From Gavia stellata (taxonomy: Eukaryota; Chordata; Aves; Gaviiformes; Gaviidae): 64,000 nucleotides of DNA. A program made the translations under genes and the position numbers. This document shows, in pieces, positions 13,086 through 26,600 of the stretch. The DNA lies in the NCBI RefSeq assembly GCF_030936135.1, contig NC_082598.1, positions 12,342,687-12,406,686 on the forward strand, written 5' to 3'. The notes under the pieces were generated by a model. It saw nothing but the letters and a program-made list of their open reading frames with translations, made no database searches and had not been told where the DNA came from. The stretch's first letter is position 1; each line of letters opens with the position of its first letter.

Positions 13086-15026
13086 TTCTCTGTGGGTATC
13101 TGAAACCATCATAAAGCGTGGCTGCAGAGCTCCTGTTGAGATCTACGGACAGTTTCATCTCAAATGTTTTGCATGGCCATTTACCAGCCAGTCGTCTTGG
13201 CCATGTTTTGATGGCTCATTCCTGCCTCAGAAAATAGGAGAAAAACTAGTGTCAGCTTCATTTATGAACATTTGTAAGCTCTCCTGCACCAGGCCCTGTG
13301 GAGAAACAGAGTTTATGTACCACAGATCTGTTCAACAGTTGTCTAAAAGATGCAGACCTCTCCCGTGGGTTATGTAGGTGCAGCTGCAGAGCCCGTCCTC
13401 AACTGGGATGGAGAGTTTGGTGTGAACGTCTGGCTTCTCCATCACTGCTGGGACTTTCAGAAATGCTAAACATCCATCACCCATGCGTGAAATCACTGTG
13501 AACTGCAGAGTGTTTTGTCACTCTGAAACCAGGGCATTTATTTATGTGCCTTAGTACAGAATTACATGTAAACATTTTAACATCTTTATTCTAATAGCCA
13601 TGGCTTTTCATGGCACAAAACTAGCAACATCTCAGAGACTGTCTTAATGTGTCGTCGACTGTGAGAACAACAAACCTTACAAACCTTACAAACCATAAGA
13701 CCTTTAGTAATAAGCATTTGTGTTTCAATTTGCTGTACAAGCTCAGATTAAACATCTGTGTGGCCCAGTAGCCTGTGTCCAGCTGTGCCCATTGTCCTGA
13801 CTTGGGAACCACCGATAACAGTGGCTAGTTGTGTCCATCTTGGTCTTAAATGTTTTTCAGGATGGTACTAAGTGATGCGTCACCTCAGATGATGAATTTT
13901 AGCTCATTTTTGGTAGCGTGGCCTAAATTTCATTGTCTGCAGAAAACCAGCATAACAATAAACTTCTATTTCTATCTTAATAGAGCTATCCAGTTACATT
14001 GATGTAGATTTGATTGTGTCTATATTACTAATTGGGTTTGACCTAAGACTGAAACTTAGGTTGTGCTGAGGACCCTTAACTCCCATTATTTCTAAACTTT
14101 GGGGTTAAATAATCTTTCTGGACTGAAGTGATATGCTACATTTTCAGAAAAACTGCTGAAGCGATAGGCACCCATTTCACATTTCTTTCCATGAATCTGT
14201 AATTTGAACTTGTGATATGCCTGAGCTTTTTTCCAAGGTCAAGGTTCCGTGGGAACAACACAGCCTGTGTCCTGTAAAGAGTATGAGACTGATGTTAGGG
14301 TGGTGCCGCCAGCTCTGAAGAAATGCTCGGCTGGGCTTTCTGCATCTTGTCTCTGAAGCATATGAGGTCTATGTAGATCTAGAAGTGTGCCATAATCATG
14401 CCTATTTTAGAAAGCAGCAAACAGCACGAGCTGCAAATTTAAGTTGGCAGAAGAAGCCTGCCTGTTCAGCTAAAGTTGTCAGAAACTGCTATAACGTTGG
14501 TTGGATACTTGCTTGATTTACCTGTCCTCTTATGAATTAGAAAAAGGCAGCTTCTCAGAGCCTTTATAAATACAAAGAAACTTAATATTTTTGGAAATAT
14601 ATAGGAATGCTATATATTGGAGGCGGTCCCAGCTTTAGTCCTGGTAATATTGATCTCATACATGTGTTTCCTAAGGTCTGTAATGATGTGTTTAATAGAG
14701 TGATAGATGCTTTCAGTATAGCTGTTTGCACTGTGGACAGCAAGAAGCTCACCAATTTCAGTTCGGAAATTAATCTTTAATTCCAGTTATTTGATTAAAC
14801 TTTTTTTATGACATTGTCTAGGTCATAGGTCAAATTCAATTGCTAAACCATCTAATCTTCTCTGTATAACGACTTGTTTTCACTCACATGTCCCAATACT
14901 GAGTTGTTTGCAAAAGCAGAGCTGTCTTCCCTCAAGACAATAAAAGATAATGAACCTATTGCTTCTCCTGGTAGTCCGTTTCTGTAGTAATCACTCTGCT
15001 TGCTTAGAAAATGCTGTACTGGTTTA

Positions 15027-15056
15027 TTTTTTTTTATAAAAAAAAAAAAAAAAAAA
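15027..15056. repeat. T-run followed by A-run (T9-A-T-A19)
   Basis: A T9 tract runs into a 19-base A tract through a short ATA turn, forming an AT-only inverted repeat. Confidence 0.9.
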
Positions 15057-16620
15057 TTCTGTTTTCTCTAATAGAACCTATTTTCCATAGGTGAACCTGT
15101 GAATGTATTTTAAGGAGTTGTGCATCTGGTGTTGCTAACAGACACCTTAGCAGAGGGTAGATAGCAAACCTGGACGTGTTAAAGCAAGCTCTTAGCCTGC
15201 CCTGTGGCTCTGTGCTGTGGATCCAGGAGGCAGGTGGTAACTCTTGTGCTGGAAGGCAAAGGGCTGTAGTTTAACAGGTAGCCTCTATGAATTTTCTAGG
15301 GAAATTATGGTAAATATGCTATGGGAAAAAAATTATGATATGGAAAGTATTTCCACTGCATTGGTATTATTGGACTAGGAATAATTAACGGTTACCAAAG
15401 AACCTATATTGGTCACAGGCTATTTGGCCTTTCAACTTGACAGCTATGTATAGCCCTTGAGCAGTAGGGAGGGAGGACTTCGGATGGACGGTAAGAGCTA
15501 CGCACCCAGGAGAGCTGTTGTACTGACCCGTAAACAAGACACCCTACATGTTTCACTCCTTTTTGTCTCTTCTGCTGCTTCTGAGATGACCATTGCATCT
15601 CGCTGTCATTGTTAAAGTCTCTTTTCATCAATTTATTTAGACTTTTTGTTGCATACTTCTGTGTAAGCATCCTAAAATGTTATGCCTTAAAGAAATTTAT
15701 TAATGCGATAAAAAATTGGAAAACTCTTAAATACAAGTAGTGTAATTTAATAAGGTAATTGCTGTTATATTAATATTCCCTGTATTTCGTCTGACTGCAG
15801 TTTATGTTGTTTGTAAACTTTTGGGAGGAGATGCTGTCTCTGGCTTTGTGTACTAGATAAACAGCCGTACTATTTTTAGTCTCAAGCTGAAAGATAACAT
15901 CATCTCTTCAGGAAAATTCTGCCATATTTTGCAGAAACTCCTTCCTTTTTTGGTAGGATGTATCACTCTTTACATTTATGTTCTCTGATGTCAGGGTTTC
16001 CTTTTAGTAGAATTTCATTATGGTACTGTTGGTGCTGCGTATTTTTAGAAATAAATTTAGCTGTTTAATAGTACTTTTCATCAATTGACTGCAGAGCTCT
16101 CAGAAGAGAAGTCAATTCATTGTGCACATATGGGAACTGAGAACAGATTTGTGACTTGTGTTTGGTAGGATTAGTCAAGAGGAAAAGAATTTGAAAAACC
16201 AAAGTCTGAATTAACTGTTGCATCCATTAGGTCACTCTGACTTCACATGTATAAGGCTTAATACATTTTGGGTTGGTTTTGGCATTGGCATGAGCGGCTG
16301 GCATTTGTCTGCAAAGTAAGAAAGGGAAACGAATGCTTAATTTGTTTGCCATCTTCCACTAAGTTTTGAAAAATAAAATCTGGTCATTACCTTGTCCAGC
16401 AGCTCAAGGAGGGAAAGAGGGAGGGAAGAGTTGGCGTTGTAAAACCCAACTGCAACAAAGCCAGTTTCCTGATGTTAACTCCATGCCCCAGGCAGCCTAA
16501 ATATTCCGCCCCTTGCTTTTTGTTTCTCTCTGGATCATATCCATGAGGAGATTTCATTCCAAAAAGAAATCAAGATTGCAATTGATGTCAGCCATCAGAT
16601 AAGACTGCGTGTGTAAAATA

Positions 16621-16623
<3 letters not shown>

Positions 16624-16653
<30 letters not shown>
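16624..16653. repeat. Poly(A) tract, 30 bases
   Basis: An uninterrupted run of 30 A residues. No retrocopy sequence ending at it could be recognised upstream, so it is annotated as a simple repeat. Confidence 0.95.
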
Positions 16654-16658
<5 letters not shown>

Positions 16659-19600
16659 TAAGAACCTAATGCTGAAAAATGTGTCTTTTTACTTTTACGT
16701 GGTAGGAAAAGGCTGCATGTACTGGCACCCGAGCTGCAAGCGTGCGGCCCCACCAAGGAATCTGTGCAGCCCACAGTGGCGCCTGTCCCTGCAGACCCCT
16801 GCCAGCAGCTGCCACTGTCACTTGCCGGTTGTTTAAAGCTCTTTAAAGGTGGCGTAACACGGCAAAGAGGTAACGTGCAGCTCCTTTCTCTAGAGGCAGG
16901 CTTAAGTTAATATTTTCCCAAAGGCCAGTGTTATAGATACGTGCAGAAAAGTGGAAAAGCCCCTGCTCTTCTCTCTGCTCGCCCATCTCCCTTCCCCAGC
17001 CGGGTAGGGAAGCTGGGGATGGAGGCACCTTTCCAATTCTTCAATTTCTGCAACTTTCATCAGTCACGATCACATGAATACAACAGGTAATTTGGAAAAT
17101 ATTTGTGATCTATCCCAGATCAGACCAATAACACCTCTCAGCTTTTGTATCCCCCAGTGACCTGAAGCCTTCGTTACTAGGGTGAAGATTATTTCAGTCC
17201 TGAGGGCTTGTACTGGCTCAAGATTGTTTACTGGGTCAATTTGTCTAGGTAAAGTGGACCAACTCCAAGCCACACATAGCACTTCTGTCTGAAATACATC
17301 GAAACAACCGAGTTCATGTTAAGAAAAATCTGACGGAAGTGCACTGCGCTGATTGTCCGCTAGCGCTCTCTAAATAACTATGGCAGCATCAAGTTCCTGC
17401 ATTCATGTGTTTGTCATCAGGTTTTGATCATTGCATTGTTCCAGAAAAGTGTAACCACTGCTATAATTCAATACTGGGGGAAGGAGCATCTGCGTAATGA
17501 GAGCCGTTCAAGTGAGACATGGAGCAGACAGGTCCCACCAGGGAGTGGCCACTGGGGACCTGCGCGGCACCAGCACCGGCTGGTTATGAAGAACTGCATT
17601 GCTGAGCAAACTCATTCCAGCTTTTGTGTTGTTTGAAGCATTTTCTGATGTTTGGCCTTTGTAGGAAATCCTCAATATCGTACAATAATGGGCTTTAACT
17701 GGGCTTCAAACTGCAGAGGCGTATGTTTCAGAAGCTGTCTTTTGAAAAGTGTACTCAAGAATTTGCTCAAATTTATAATTTATTTTAAGAAATTCATGAG
17801 GTTTATTTTCCAAGCTGTTCGCATGAAGCCACCGATGAAACAGCAGCCAGCCCCGAAGCCTACAGCCCCCATAGGGAATGGCTGTCAAAATGCGCCGTGG
17901 CAGAGCATCAGGGTAAGGAGCTGCCAAGTTAAATTTCTTACGTGTGCCCAGAGAGTCTCAACGAACCAGAAGTGCTAATGCTGGGGATGCTGACTTATCA
18001 AAGGAGTACAGCCACATGCAAGAGGATTAATTTTACTAATACGTGTGTAGTTCGTCAAGCTGATAAGGCTCTGCAACATCTGATGCAAATCCACAGAAGA
18101 GTTAAATTTAGTAGGCATTATATTGTGTCTGTATTTTGAAATGGACGTTATTCATGTTTACAGCTTGGCATTTCTCATTTGTAGTGCTCATCATAACGTT
18201 TTAAAAGTTATTCTGAAATTGATTCCTTAAATGTTTTTGAGATGAATAATTCTGAAATTCAAGACTAGGTACCCTCTTTGTCATGTATAGTCCCATTGAA
18301 GCACAAGGAACAACGTACTAACACAAGAAATAAAACTGTCATGTTGCAGTTATTAAAAGCTGCCCCTTACCTTAGACTGGAAAATTTGAAGAACCGTTTT
18401 TTGAAAAAGTTTGATTCAAATAAGAATGTTTTAGACTTCAGAGATTTTTATTGATAATATTGCTCACAGACCAATTCTGAATATAGCTTTGGTCAGCTTT
18501 CTTGTGTAGATACAGATACTGAAATGTTAGTCCTTAAAGTTGAACCCCCAGAACCCTCTCATCTATGAACTACTGTGCTGCAAATTATTAACTGAATACT
18601 CTATTTTGCAAGTTTGCAGCTGTTTTATGTCATTTAATGCAAATGAATTGTAGATAAAATATGCAAGGACATTAAGTGTTTATTTGAGATAATAGTTCTA
18701 TTTGTTCAGCTTGAGGAAACTAAAGGTGAAGTTAAGAGTACGTTTAAAAAAACATAGGTAGGAAGCAAGAAAACAGGTTTTAATTATTATTGAGAATAAA
18801 TTCAATAAGCAAGTAGCTCTAGAATAAAATTATAAAAGATTGCTGTAGGTTGCTGCAGTGGTACATTAACATACTAAACTGTTTGGAGTGTGACACATTT
18901 TCCACATCAGAATTAAACAAATAGCAGCTTAATGCAGTAAGTGATTTCAGTGACATCTGCTCTGTCAGTTGCCTACGGGCTGGAAAATGAAGTAGTATGG
19001 CAAAAGATACACGGGTGGATCCAGCAGCTCACTTGCTGTGGGAGGATTTTTTTTCTCTTTTCCCCTAATATTTTTCCCTATTATTGGGGCTGTATGAGTG
19101 AGTGGAACTGCCCGCTATCTTTGTCTGCTCTGGGAAGGCAACTTCACAACAAAACTCGTGTGATTGCAGTTCTTACACTAGAATACCTTGTTTTGGAGCA
19201 TCTCTAGGACTTTGAATGACCTTATACTAATTTTTTTTTAATTACAATAGTTTCATCAGTTTACCAGCTAGTATACAAGCAGAAGCAAATACCTTATGCT
19301 TACCCTTGAGGTCTAACTATCAATTAGGTCACGTATACATGCAAGAAAATTAAGGGAGAAATCACAAGCAATAGCATCTTCAGTTGTAAAACAGAATACA
19401 AGTTGGAGCCTCTTCTTTACCATTTGGAATTTGTTTATGTTGTTCATACAGGAAAGGGATGAGGGGACTTAAAAGCCTTTAACCTTTTTCTGCAACTATG
19501 ACAACTAGAACTAAATTAAAATAATAATAATAAAAAAGAGAACAGATTGCTGCATAATCACTTATCTCCCAGCGGTGGTACTTAATTTAAAACGTCAAGT

Positions 19601-20412
19601 ATTTCAAGGCTGTGATAGAATTGTGAGACTTAACAATGCTTCTTATATTGCAGTCAAAACTCCCAGAGCTCCCATGTCAGAGTCAGCCAAAATTCAAATT
19701 GCAGCCAGATTAGCAGTGTTAATCACATTGCCTGTTATTTAAATTGCAGGGGGGCTGTGCAGGGTGTAGAGGCTGGAAACTGGATACCTGTGCAGTAATG
19801 CCTGTGCCTAAGGATGTGACCCATAGGATATGTGGTTAAGTGGGATTGGTATTGACTGCCACAGAAAAATCACTACTTCTAACACAAATTGCAATGTTAA
19901 ATGTGTAAGTCTGTAAACCAGGTTGGCTTCTTTGTCTGTTTGGTGTGTGCATAGGTTTAAAAAGACAGCTTTGCTTCTCCGCTTCACTGTGACTTCTTGG
20001 CGGTGGGATCACCAAGGTCATTGTATGTCTAATATTGGGGTTGTAGGATTGTAATGAAATTCCTTCTGAATCCTCAGGGTCAGTCCTGGGGCCAGACTGC
20101 TGCAAAGCTGAAGGCAGGCACTGTAAATGGAAATAGGCATATTTGTTGTGATTGATACTCTATGGGACAAGAAATTTATTCTGACATTTATATCTGGGGA
20201 AAAAAAAAGTCATTCATTTAGCCATTTATATGCAAGCATGCCTAAAATTAGCTTCTATACTGTTAGAATCCAGTGGTCGAAAGCTATAAGTTCAGATCAG
20301 AAATGTTGACCCCCTGGGACATCCCAAGTTCCTGATGGCAGATCCAGGGAGAAAAGTTTTGCTTTATTACTTACGGTATATAGTACAATATTATGATGCA
20401 AGGTGGCCTTAT

Positions 20413-20445
20413 AAAAAACAAACAAACAAAAAAAAACAAAAAAAA
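20413..20445. repeat. (CAAA)n-like A-rich simple repeat
   Basis: An A-rich run with CAAA repeats and A-tracts on the + strand. Confidence 0.85.
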
Positions 20446-20739
20446 CCCCACCTGCATGGGCAGAGACGCTGCGAGTTAGAGGTGTTCAGCAGCACCGAAC
20501 GCCAGGTCACTTTTCATAGATGCTAAATAAGAGTTTGGAAGGCTAATTTTAATCACCCCGCTTTAAAGTGTGTGTACTTGCTCACTTGTGACGATGTTCA
20601 TGTTGGAGAGGGATTTTGGACAGACGGTCTGTTTTGCTGTCATGCCAGGGTCCTGCCCCGGGGATGAAGCGGAGCAGGTCTGTGGATGGGCTGCCTGGAC
20701 GTAGGCACCCAGAGGCTGGGTGTATGAGGGGGGGCTGCG

Positions 20740-20976
20740 GGAGCCAGGCTTCTTCGGGAGGTTGAGGGAGAAAATTGATCACTGTCTTCGTGTCCCTACT
20801 GGTGGGCTGTGGAGAAGATGGAGCCAGACTCTCCTCAGATGTGCATGGCAAAAGGACAAGGGTCAGCACCATGATGGCTTGCGACACGGCAAGTTCTGAC
20901 TAGGTATAAGGGGAAAAAAAATTCTGAAGGAAGGTGGTGAAGCACTGGAGCAGATTGTCCAGGGAAGTCCATCCTT
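20740..20976 (+). mobile_element. CR1 LINE, sense, part 1 (interrupted by a nested copy)
   Basis: CR1-like sequence in the + direction includes GATGGAGCCAGACTCTCCTC, GGTGGTGAAGCACTGGAGCA and the block ending CCATCCTT at 20976. The element resumes at about 21615 with GGAGGTTTTCAG, which is what should directly follow CCATCCTT in CR1. The two halves therefore belong to one older element split by a younger antisense CR1. The upstream limit is approximate. Confidence 0.75.
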
Positions 20977-21614
20977 CACAGAATGACAGAATGATAGGGA
21001 TTGGAAGGGACCTCTGGAGATCATCTAATCCAACCCCCCCAGCAGAGCAGGTTCACCCGGAGCAGGGTGCACAGGAATGTGTCCAGGCGAGTTTTGAATA
21101 TCTCCAGAGAAGGAGACTCCACAACCTCTCTGGGCAGCCTGTTCCAGTGCTCTGCCACCCTCAAGGTAAAGAATTTCCTCCTCATGTTTAGATGGAGCTT
21201 CCTATGACCAGGTTTGTGCCCGTTACCTCTTGTCCTGTCACTGGGCACCATTGAAAAAAGACTGGCCCCATCCTCCTGGCACCCACCCCTGAAGTATTTG
21301 TAAGCATTAATAAGATCCCCCCTCAGTCTTCTTTTCTCCAGACTAAAAAGGCCCAAGTCCCTCAGCCTTTCCTCATAAGAGAGATGTTCCAGTCCCCTAA
21401 TCCTCTTCGTAGCCCTTTGCTGTACCCCCTCCAGCAGTTCCCTGTCCTTCTTGAACCGGGGAGCCCAGAACTGGACGCAGTACTCCACGTGGGGCCTCAC
21501 CAGGGCAGAGTAGAGGGGGAGGATAACCTCCCTCGACCCACTTGCCACACTCGTCTCGGTGCACCCCAGGATGCCACTGGCCCTCTTGGCCCCAAGGGCA
21601 CATTGCTGGTTGGT
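20977..21614 (-). mobile_element. CR1 LINE, antisense, inserted into an older CR1
   Basis: The 3' end of this minus-strand CR1 is at 20977 (reverse complement of the tail, then TTGGAAGGGACCTCTGGAG), and its 5' truncation is near 21614. The minus strand has an open frame of 175 codons (21021-21548). It encodes the C-terminal end of the CR1 ORF2 reverse transcriptase, with [37 protein letters not shown] and [19 protein letters not shown]. The catalytic part of the polymerase is missing, so it cannot move by itself. The frame is still open, which suggests a fairly young insertion compared with its host element. Confidence 0.93.
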
Positions 21615-21750
21615 TTGGAGGTTTTCAGATCTGGATGGGACAAGGCCCTGAGCAACCTTATCTAGTGGGATCCGTGCTAAGCGGGAGGCTGGACTAGATG
21701 ACCTCCAGAGGTGCCTTCCAACCTAAATTATTCTGTAGTTCTAAATATAG
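21615..21750 (+). mobile_element. CR1 LINE, sense, part 2 (3' end)
   Basis: This continues the element of 20740-20976: GGAGGTTTTCAGATCTGG, AAGGCCCTGAGCAACC, GGCTGGACTAGATGACC, CTTCCAACCTAAATTATTCT. Together the halves form one older sense CR1 3' end. Confidence 0.85.
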
Positions 21751-23667
21751 CGTGTGGGAGTGCTAAACTTGACTTCGGAATGATTAAAATTATATTTAAA
21801 GCTGGAGCAGGACAGCAAGGCAGCGCTTCTGGGACTCTCATGCAGCACTCACAAAAAATAGAGACACACGTACATTTTCAATGGAAATTCAGTTATTCTG
21901 TAGGATAATGATATCCCAGCTGAGAGTTACATGACAGTTTTAAAACCATAGCTATGTCTCAGGGTGTGCGTGATGCTTAGATGTACTTTGTAAGGGGTGA
22001 GATTTGATTCTCCAGGTCATAAACTGAACAGCTGAATGGATTCAAGGCTTCTATTTCCCATTCTGTGACAGATCATTAAAAGATCTAATCTCTTATACAG
22101 CTGACCTGAGAATAAAGACAATACATTTCCAATATTATGTAGATTTTCTATATAGTAGAGTACCCAGCTTCTAATTTTTAATTTAGTATGTCATTACTAC
22201 AGCTAGGCCAATTTTAAGATAGTGTCTTGATTTAAAGTTGAATCTTGGGACCGTTATTTTCTGTGGAGTGAAGGCAAAATATATAGTGAATTCCTAGATG
22301 GGAGAGGTAGAATCTCATTAGTATAAGACTATCTGTAAAATGATTGTAAAAGATATTGAAGAAAAGGAGCTTTTTTAAAGATTAGAGCAATTTCAAGTTT
22401 AAAAAAGCAAAATTTATTTTATTACCTTTTCTAATTATGTCCATAATAAATGGATTGATACATACCAGAGTTTAGGATTAGCATATAAGCATTACAGCCT
22501 TTGAGTAGTTTTTGGAAGATTTTGGATCAGTGCTTTAAGTAAAATAATTGCATCTTACTGTGTGAGTAGAAGAATACACTTTAAAGTGATTGTTATAATT
22601 CTACCTTTGTACAAATGTAATCTCACTGGTTGAAAAGGGAATATACAGAATGAATGAAAAACTGTCTCAGTAGCTTTCAGATTTATTATAATTAGTTTAT
22701 TTTCCATCTTTTCTCAGTTTCTAATAATTATTAACAGACCAAATATGGAAGTGGGAAATCTGTCAGTCTGCTGGAGGATCCTTGGGGACTGCTGTTACAG
22801 TGCTATAGCATCAGGCACATAGGCTGCCTATCTGGAGGATGAAGAGATGATTTACAGCAATTTTCCTTTGCCCTTCCCTGCTCCTAAGTGAAACTCACCA
22901 CTGGAACTGGCCTAATCAATTTGTAAATAAGTGTTGATTACATCTATATAAATATAACAGTGCTAGCAGTCTGTCAGTAATTGGACTGATGGTGTGAATT
23001 AGGTGACGGATTTGACCTGCAATTGGAAAGAAAGTCAGACAGAGGCTTAAAAGCAGCAAATTGTAAAGCAAAGTAGAAAATGCTCTTGAACTAGAGGTGC
23101 AGGGATTCTACTCCTTTCTCAGGTGCCATACTGAATGGCACTGCATTAGTAGTGTATTTATTAATAAAGATAATATTATTACTATGTGTATCGAAAACTT
23201 CCATGACACCATCTTGACCAAAGAATATTTTCTCAAAAAATCTTAGATTTTTAGATAATAGATAGTAATCATGACACGGTATTGCTCCTTTTTTCACAAA
23301 TGGTTAGCTAGCATTTTGGGCACTTTTTATTATTTTCATTAGAAGGAAGTATTGACAACAAATGCAGGTATTCATTGCAAAATTAGATTTTTCTTAAGAA
23401 AGAACGTGAAGAAAGGCCGTTTTTGTTGTGACTAGCCGGGCCAAAGAACAGGAGGCAATCTCCTGACTCAGAAACACCCGTTTCAGCTGTTTCTCCAGAG
23501 AACCTGTTGCTTTTCTTTTCCCATTGGGATTAGTAATTGGTTGATTGTGCCTTTCCCCTGGTCCTTCTTCTCTGTCCTCAGGGCAATACCTGTGTTTGCC
23601 AGTGGTTCCCAGGTGTTTATATGCAGAAGTTTTCTATTGTTTCACAGACCTTCCTCTAAAAGAGGTG

Positions 23668-23691
23668 TCTTTCTTTTTCTTTCTTTCTTTC
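23668..23691. repeat. (CTTT)n microsatellite
   Basis: A pyrimidine run of CTTT repeats with one expansion to CTTTTT. Confidence 0.9.
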
Positions 23692-26600
23692 TCACTAAAT
23701 CTGAGTCTTTTTCACTTGATACGAGTCTCTATTAAAGACACGGTTTGCATGTGTATTTAGTATTTGGTTATATCCTGAATTTGTGTAATCAGAATCTGGA
23801 AATCAGACTTTGTAACATTGTAGGAATACTTATTCAGAAAGAGACTTTCTTCTTCCATTGCCTAATTTTAAAGCTTAGAGATTAAAGATGCTTCGTTTGT
23901 GTTATACAGTGCCGCAGGTTGTTAGTTCCTGCTTGAGTGCAGTGCTTAAACTCTTATAAATACCTTTGCTTTGAATAAAATATATTTGCGTGTAGTTTCA
24001 TACACAATGTTCTGGCTAAGAGATTTTGTTTGGGAATTACTGACTTTCTTTTGATTAAACTTGCACAGCTATTGGCAGTAGCATTTTAGCAAACAAAAGC
24101 TGGCATCGTAGAGACATACAAAGTAATTACGATCCTTCCTCCAAAGAGCTAGCAATGTGACCTGCCAAGCCCATCAAGATAAATATCAATGAAGGTCTTT
24201 GACTTTATATGTAGGAATATTTCAGTTGACCTCAATACAGCTGAAATACTGTGCTAATATTTTTCATTCTTTGTTGATGTTCATATTAGTATACGCTCTA
24301 CTAGTATGAACATCCAAAAATGTGAAAGACTGTTAATGAATTCACGTCTGCAGAGGAAAATCAAAGAAAGAGGCTAGAAAAAGACTAAACAGCCATTAAT
24401 TGGGATAATTCACAATTAAAAGTTCATAATTATGTAGAGGGGGGAAAATAGCACAAAAAGGAAGAAAATGGTACAGTGCATTGCTGAAGTAATTGATTGA
24501 AAACTCGATACTGAAATGTTATCAGCCTCACCAAATTGTTGAAAAATCTAACTTCAAAAAAAACATTATATTTGTTTAAAATTATTATACACAATTTTCA
24601 AATAATTGGGGGGGCGTTAGAAACCTATATTTTTCTTTTCCTAAAGAAGTAGAAAGATTTTCACATGTTTACAGGGCTCCCATGCTGGAATCACAAGAAG
24701 CATTGATGAGGAGGATCAGGAGAGCTGGCAGCTGAGTGACAAGTGAGATCTAGGAAATTCAGACATGGTTTGCCTAGGAAATAAAGAAACTCCCAATCCC
24801 AACAAAAATTTTAAATGAGCACAGCAAACAGAGTCGGCAGTTATGTGCTCAGGTTTGGATTTATCTCATCTGACTTTAGATATGTCCACGTTAGGTGTCT
24901 AGCCTAAGCAAGTCCAATGTTGAGTGGAAAGGAGGCACTTCCAGAGGATGTTTTGTGCCAGCCTACAGTGGCGGTGGACTTCATGGTGGGAAGTTTCTGT
25001 CTCTTTTATGATAGTGGGAACCTACTTCAACTACTTTCCTAATTTTTGGATGCCTGGAGTTAGGTGAGGTGACTCCCGCCCTAGCAAACAAGGGAAGACT
25101 GCAGTTTTACCCAATCTTTGTATTTGATGAAGCTCATGTTTTCATAGAGTGAAGAACTGAAAACAATTGCCATTGGAAAAGATGCCATGTTAGTCTTCCT
25201 CATAGTGCTTTGGAAATATAAAGCTGTCTAAAAGCATTGTCATTACAAAATCAGTGATACAATGCATAGTGTTAAAACCTGTCTGCCTTGAGTTGTCAGC
25301 ATGGTGTATGACGGTGAAACTGTGACATGATGGGGGTCATCAAGCTGTATGGCTTGGGGCAGAAGTGCATGTCATTCCCATCTTCCAGGCTGAAATTCAT
25401 ACCAGACTTTTCCACTCTATTTCAGCTCAGGGTTAGAAGAGGCACTAAAATTGAGATAGCGCTGGAATTTCCAATGCTTAGTGATACAGCAAAGTATTAC
25501 TAGTGGAGTAGCTTAAAGAGATGGGATTGATTTATGATTGACGGTGTGAAAAATGTTGTTAGAATGACTGAGTCTGGAAGCTGGGTCAAATAAAGGGTTT
25601 CTGCAAGTCATGGTGGCTAATTTAGAGATTTATGCTTTTGGCACCTAACTTCTCACTGGCTTGTGTAAGCAAGTTGGTTAATCAGCAGAGAGAAGCACTT
25701 CCAGAAGATGTCTCATTTTGCACAGCCCCAATGACAGTTGTAGCTAAAATTATTACAAATGTAAGGATTGGATTGCATTAAGGAACTGCTCCTAGTTCTC
25801 TCCTTATTAAATGTGTTAGCCCTTACTGTGTCCTTTTTCTAGCTCTTATGTAAGAAACTGTATTGCTGAGATAATTCAATTGCATCCTATCATTTTTCAT
25901 ACCCTGAGGACCTCATTGGTCTTTTCACGGAGTTGGATATCATGCTTTGAATATGAAATTGATATTCACTTCTTCCAGCTTGATCAGATTAACTTTATTA
26001 GACTATGTTTTTCTTCGGTAGCTTAGTGCTGCATTCACGTCCATGTTTTAGGAGAGTACTCAGAAAAGCAAAATAATTTTTTGAAATTCAGGCCTGTTAC
26101 TAGAGAAACACTATTTAAAAAAAAAAGGTTTTGAAGTACTGATAGTAAAAGTGATTAGCAGTGCAGAAAGAACAGTCGTACTAGAGTGAATGCTGATTTC
26201 ATTCGTTACAATGCAGAATTGTCCTTTTTTAATTCAGTGAGAGCAGGGCTGTCACTCTAAATGATAGAGAGAAATGGGATGCTGTAGAAAGGATATTTGC
26301 CATCTGAGTCATCATTTACTTTATGAGTATTTGGAATGGGAGGAGAATTATCTTTGCTTATATTCTGTTCTAGAAATAAATACTGGAAATGTGCTGTGGT
26401 AGCATGGATCACTTGCTCTTTCTGTGTGTCACATTAAACTAAAGTTGGGCTCTTCTCTCATTAAAGCCAGTATTTTTTTGTGTTATACTTTTGGAGTAGA
26501 GTAGAGCGGATTGTGCCCTGATGCTTCTTTGATACATGGTCTGCAGTGGGGAGGAGTAAAAAGAGCTCCCATGTTTTGCAGTCCTGCAGAACAGTAAGGG

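Noticed and set aside
16624..16653. Poly(A) tract as the tail of a processed pseudogene
   Set aside because: The upstream sequence shows no recognisable coding similarity or polyadenylation signal at the right distance, and no target-site duplication was seen.
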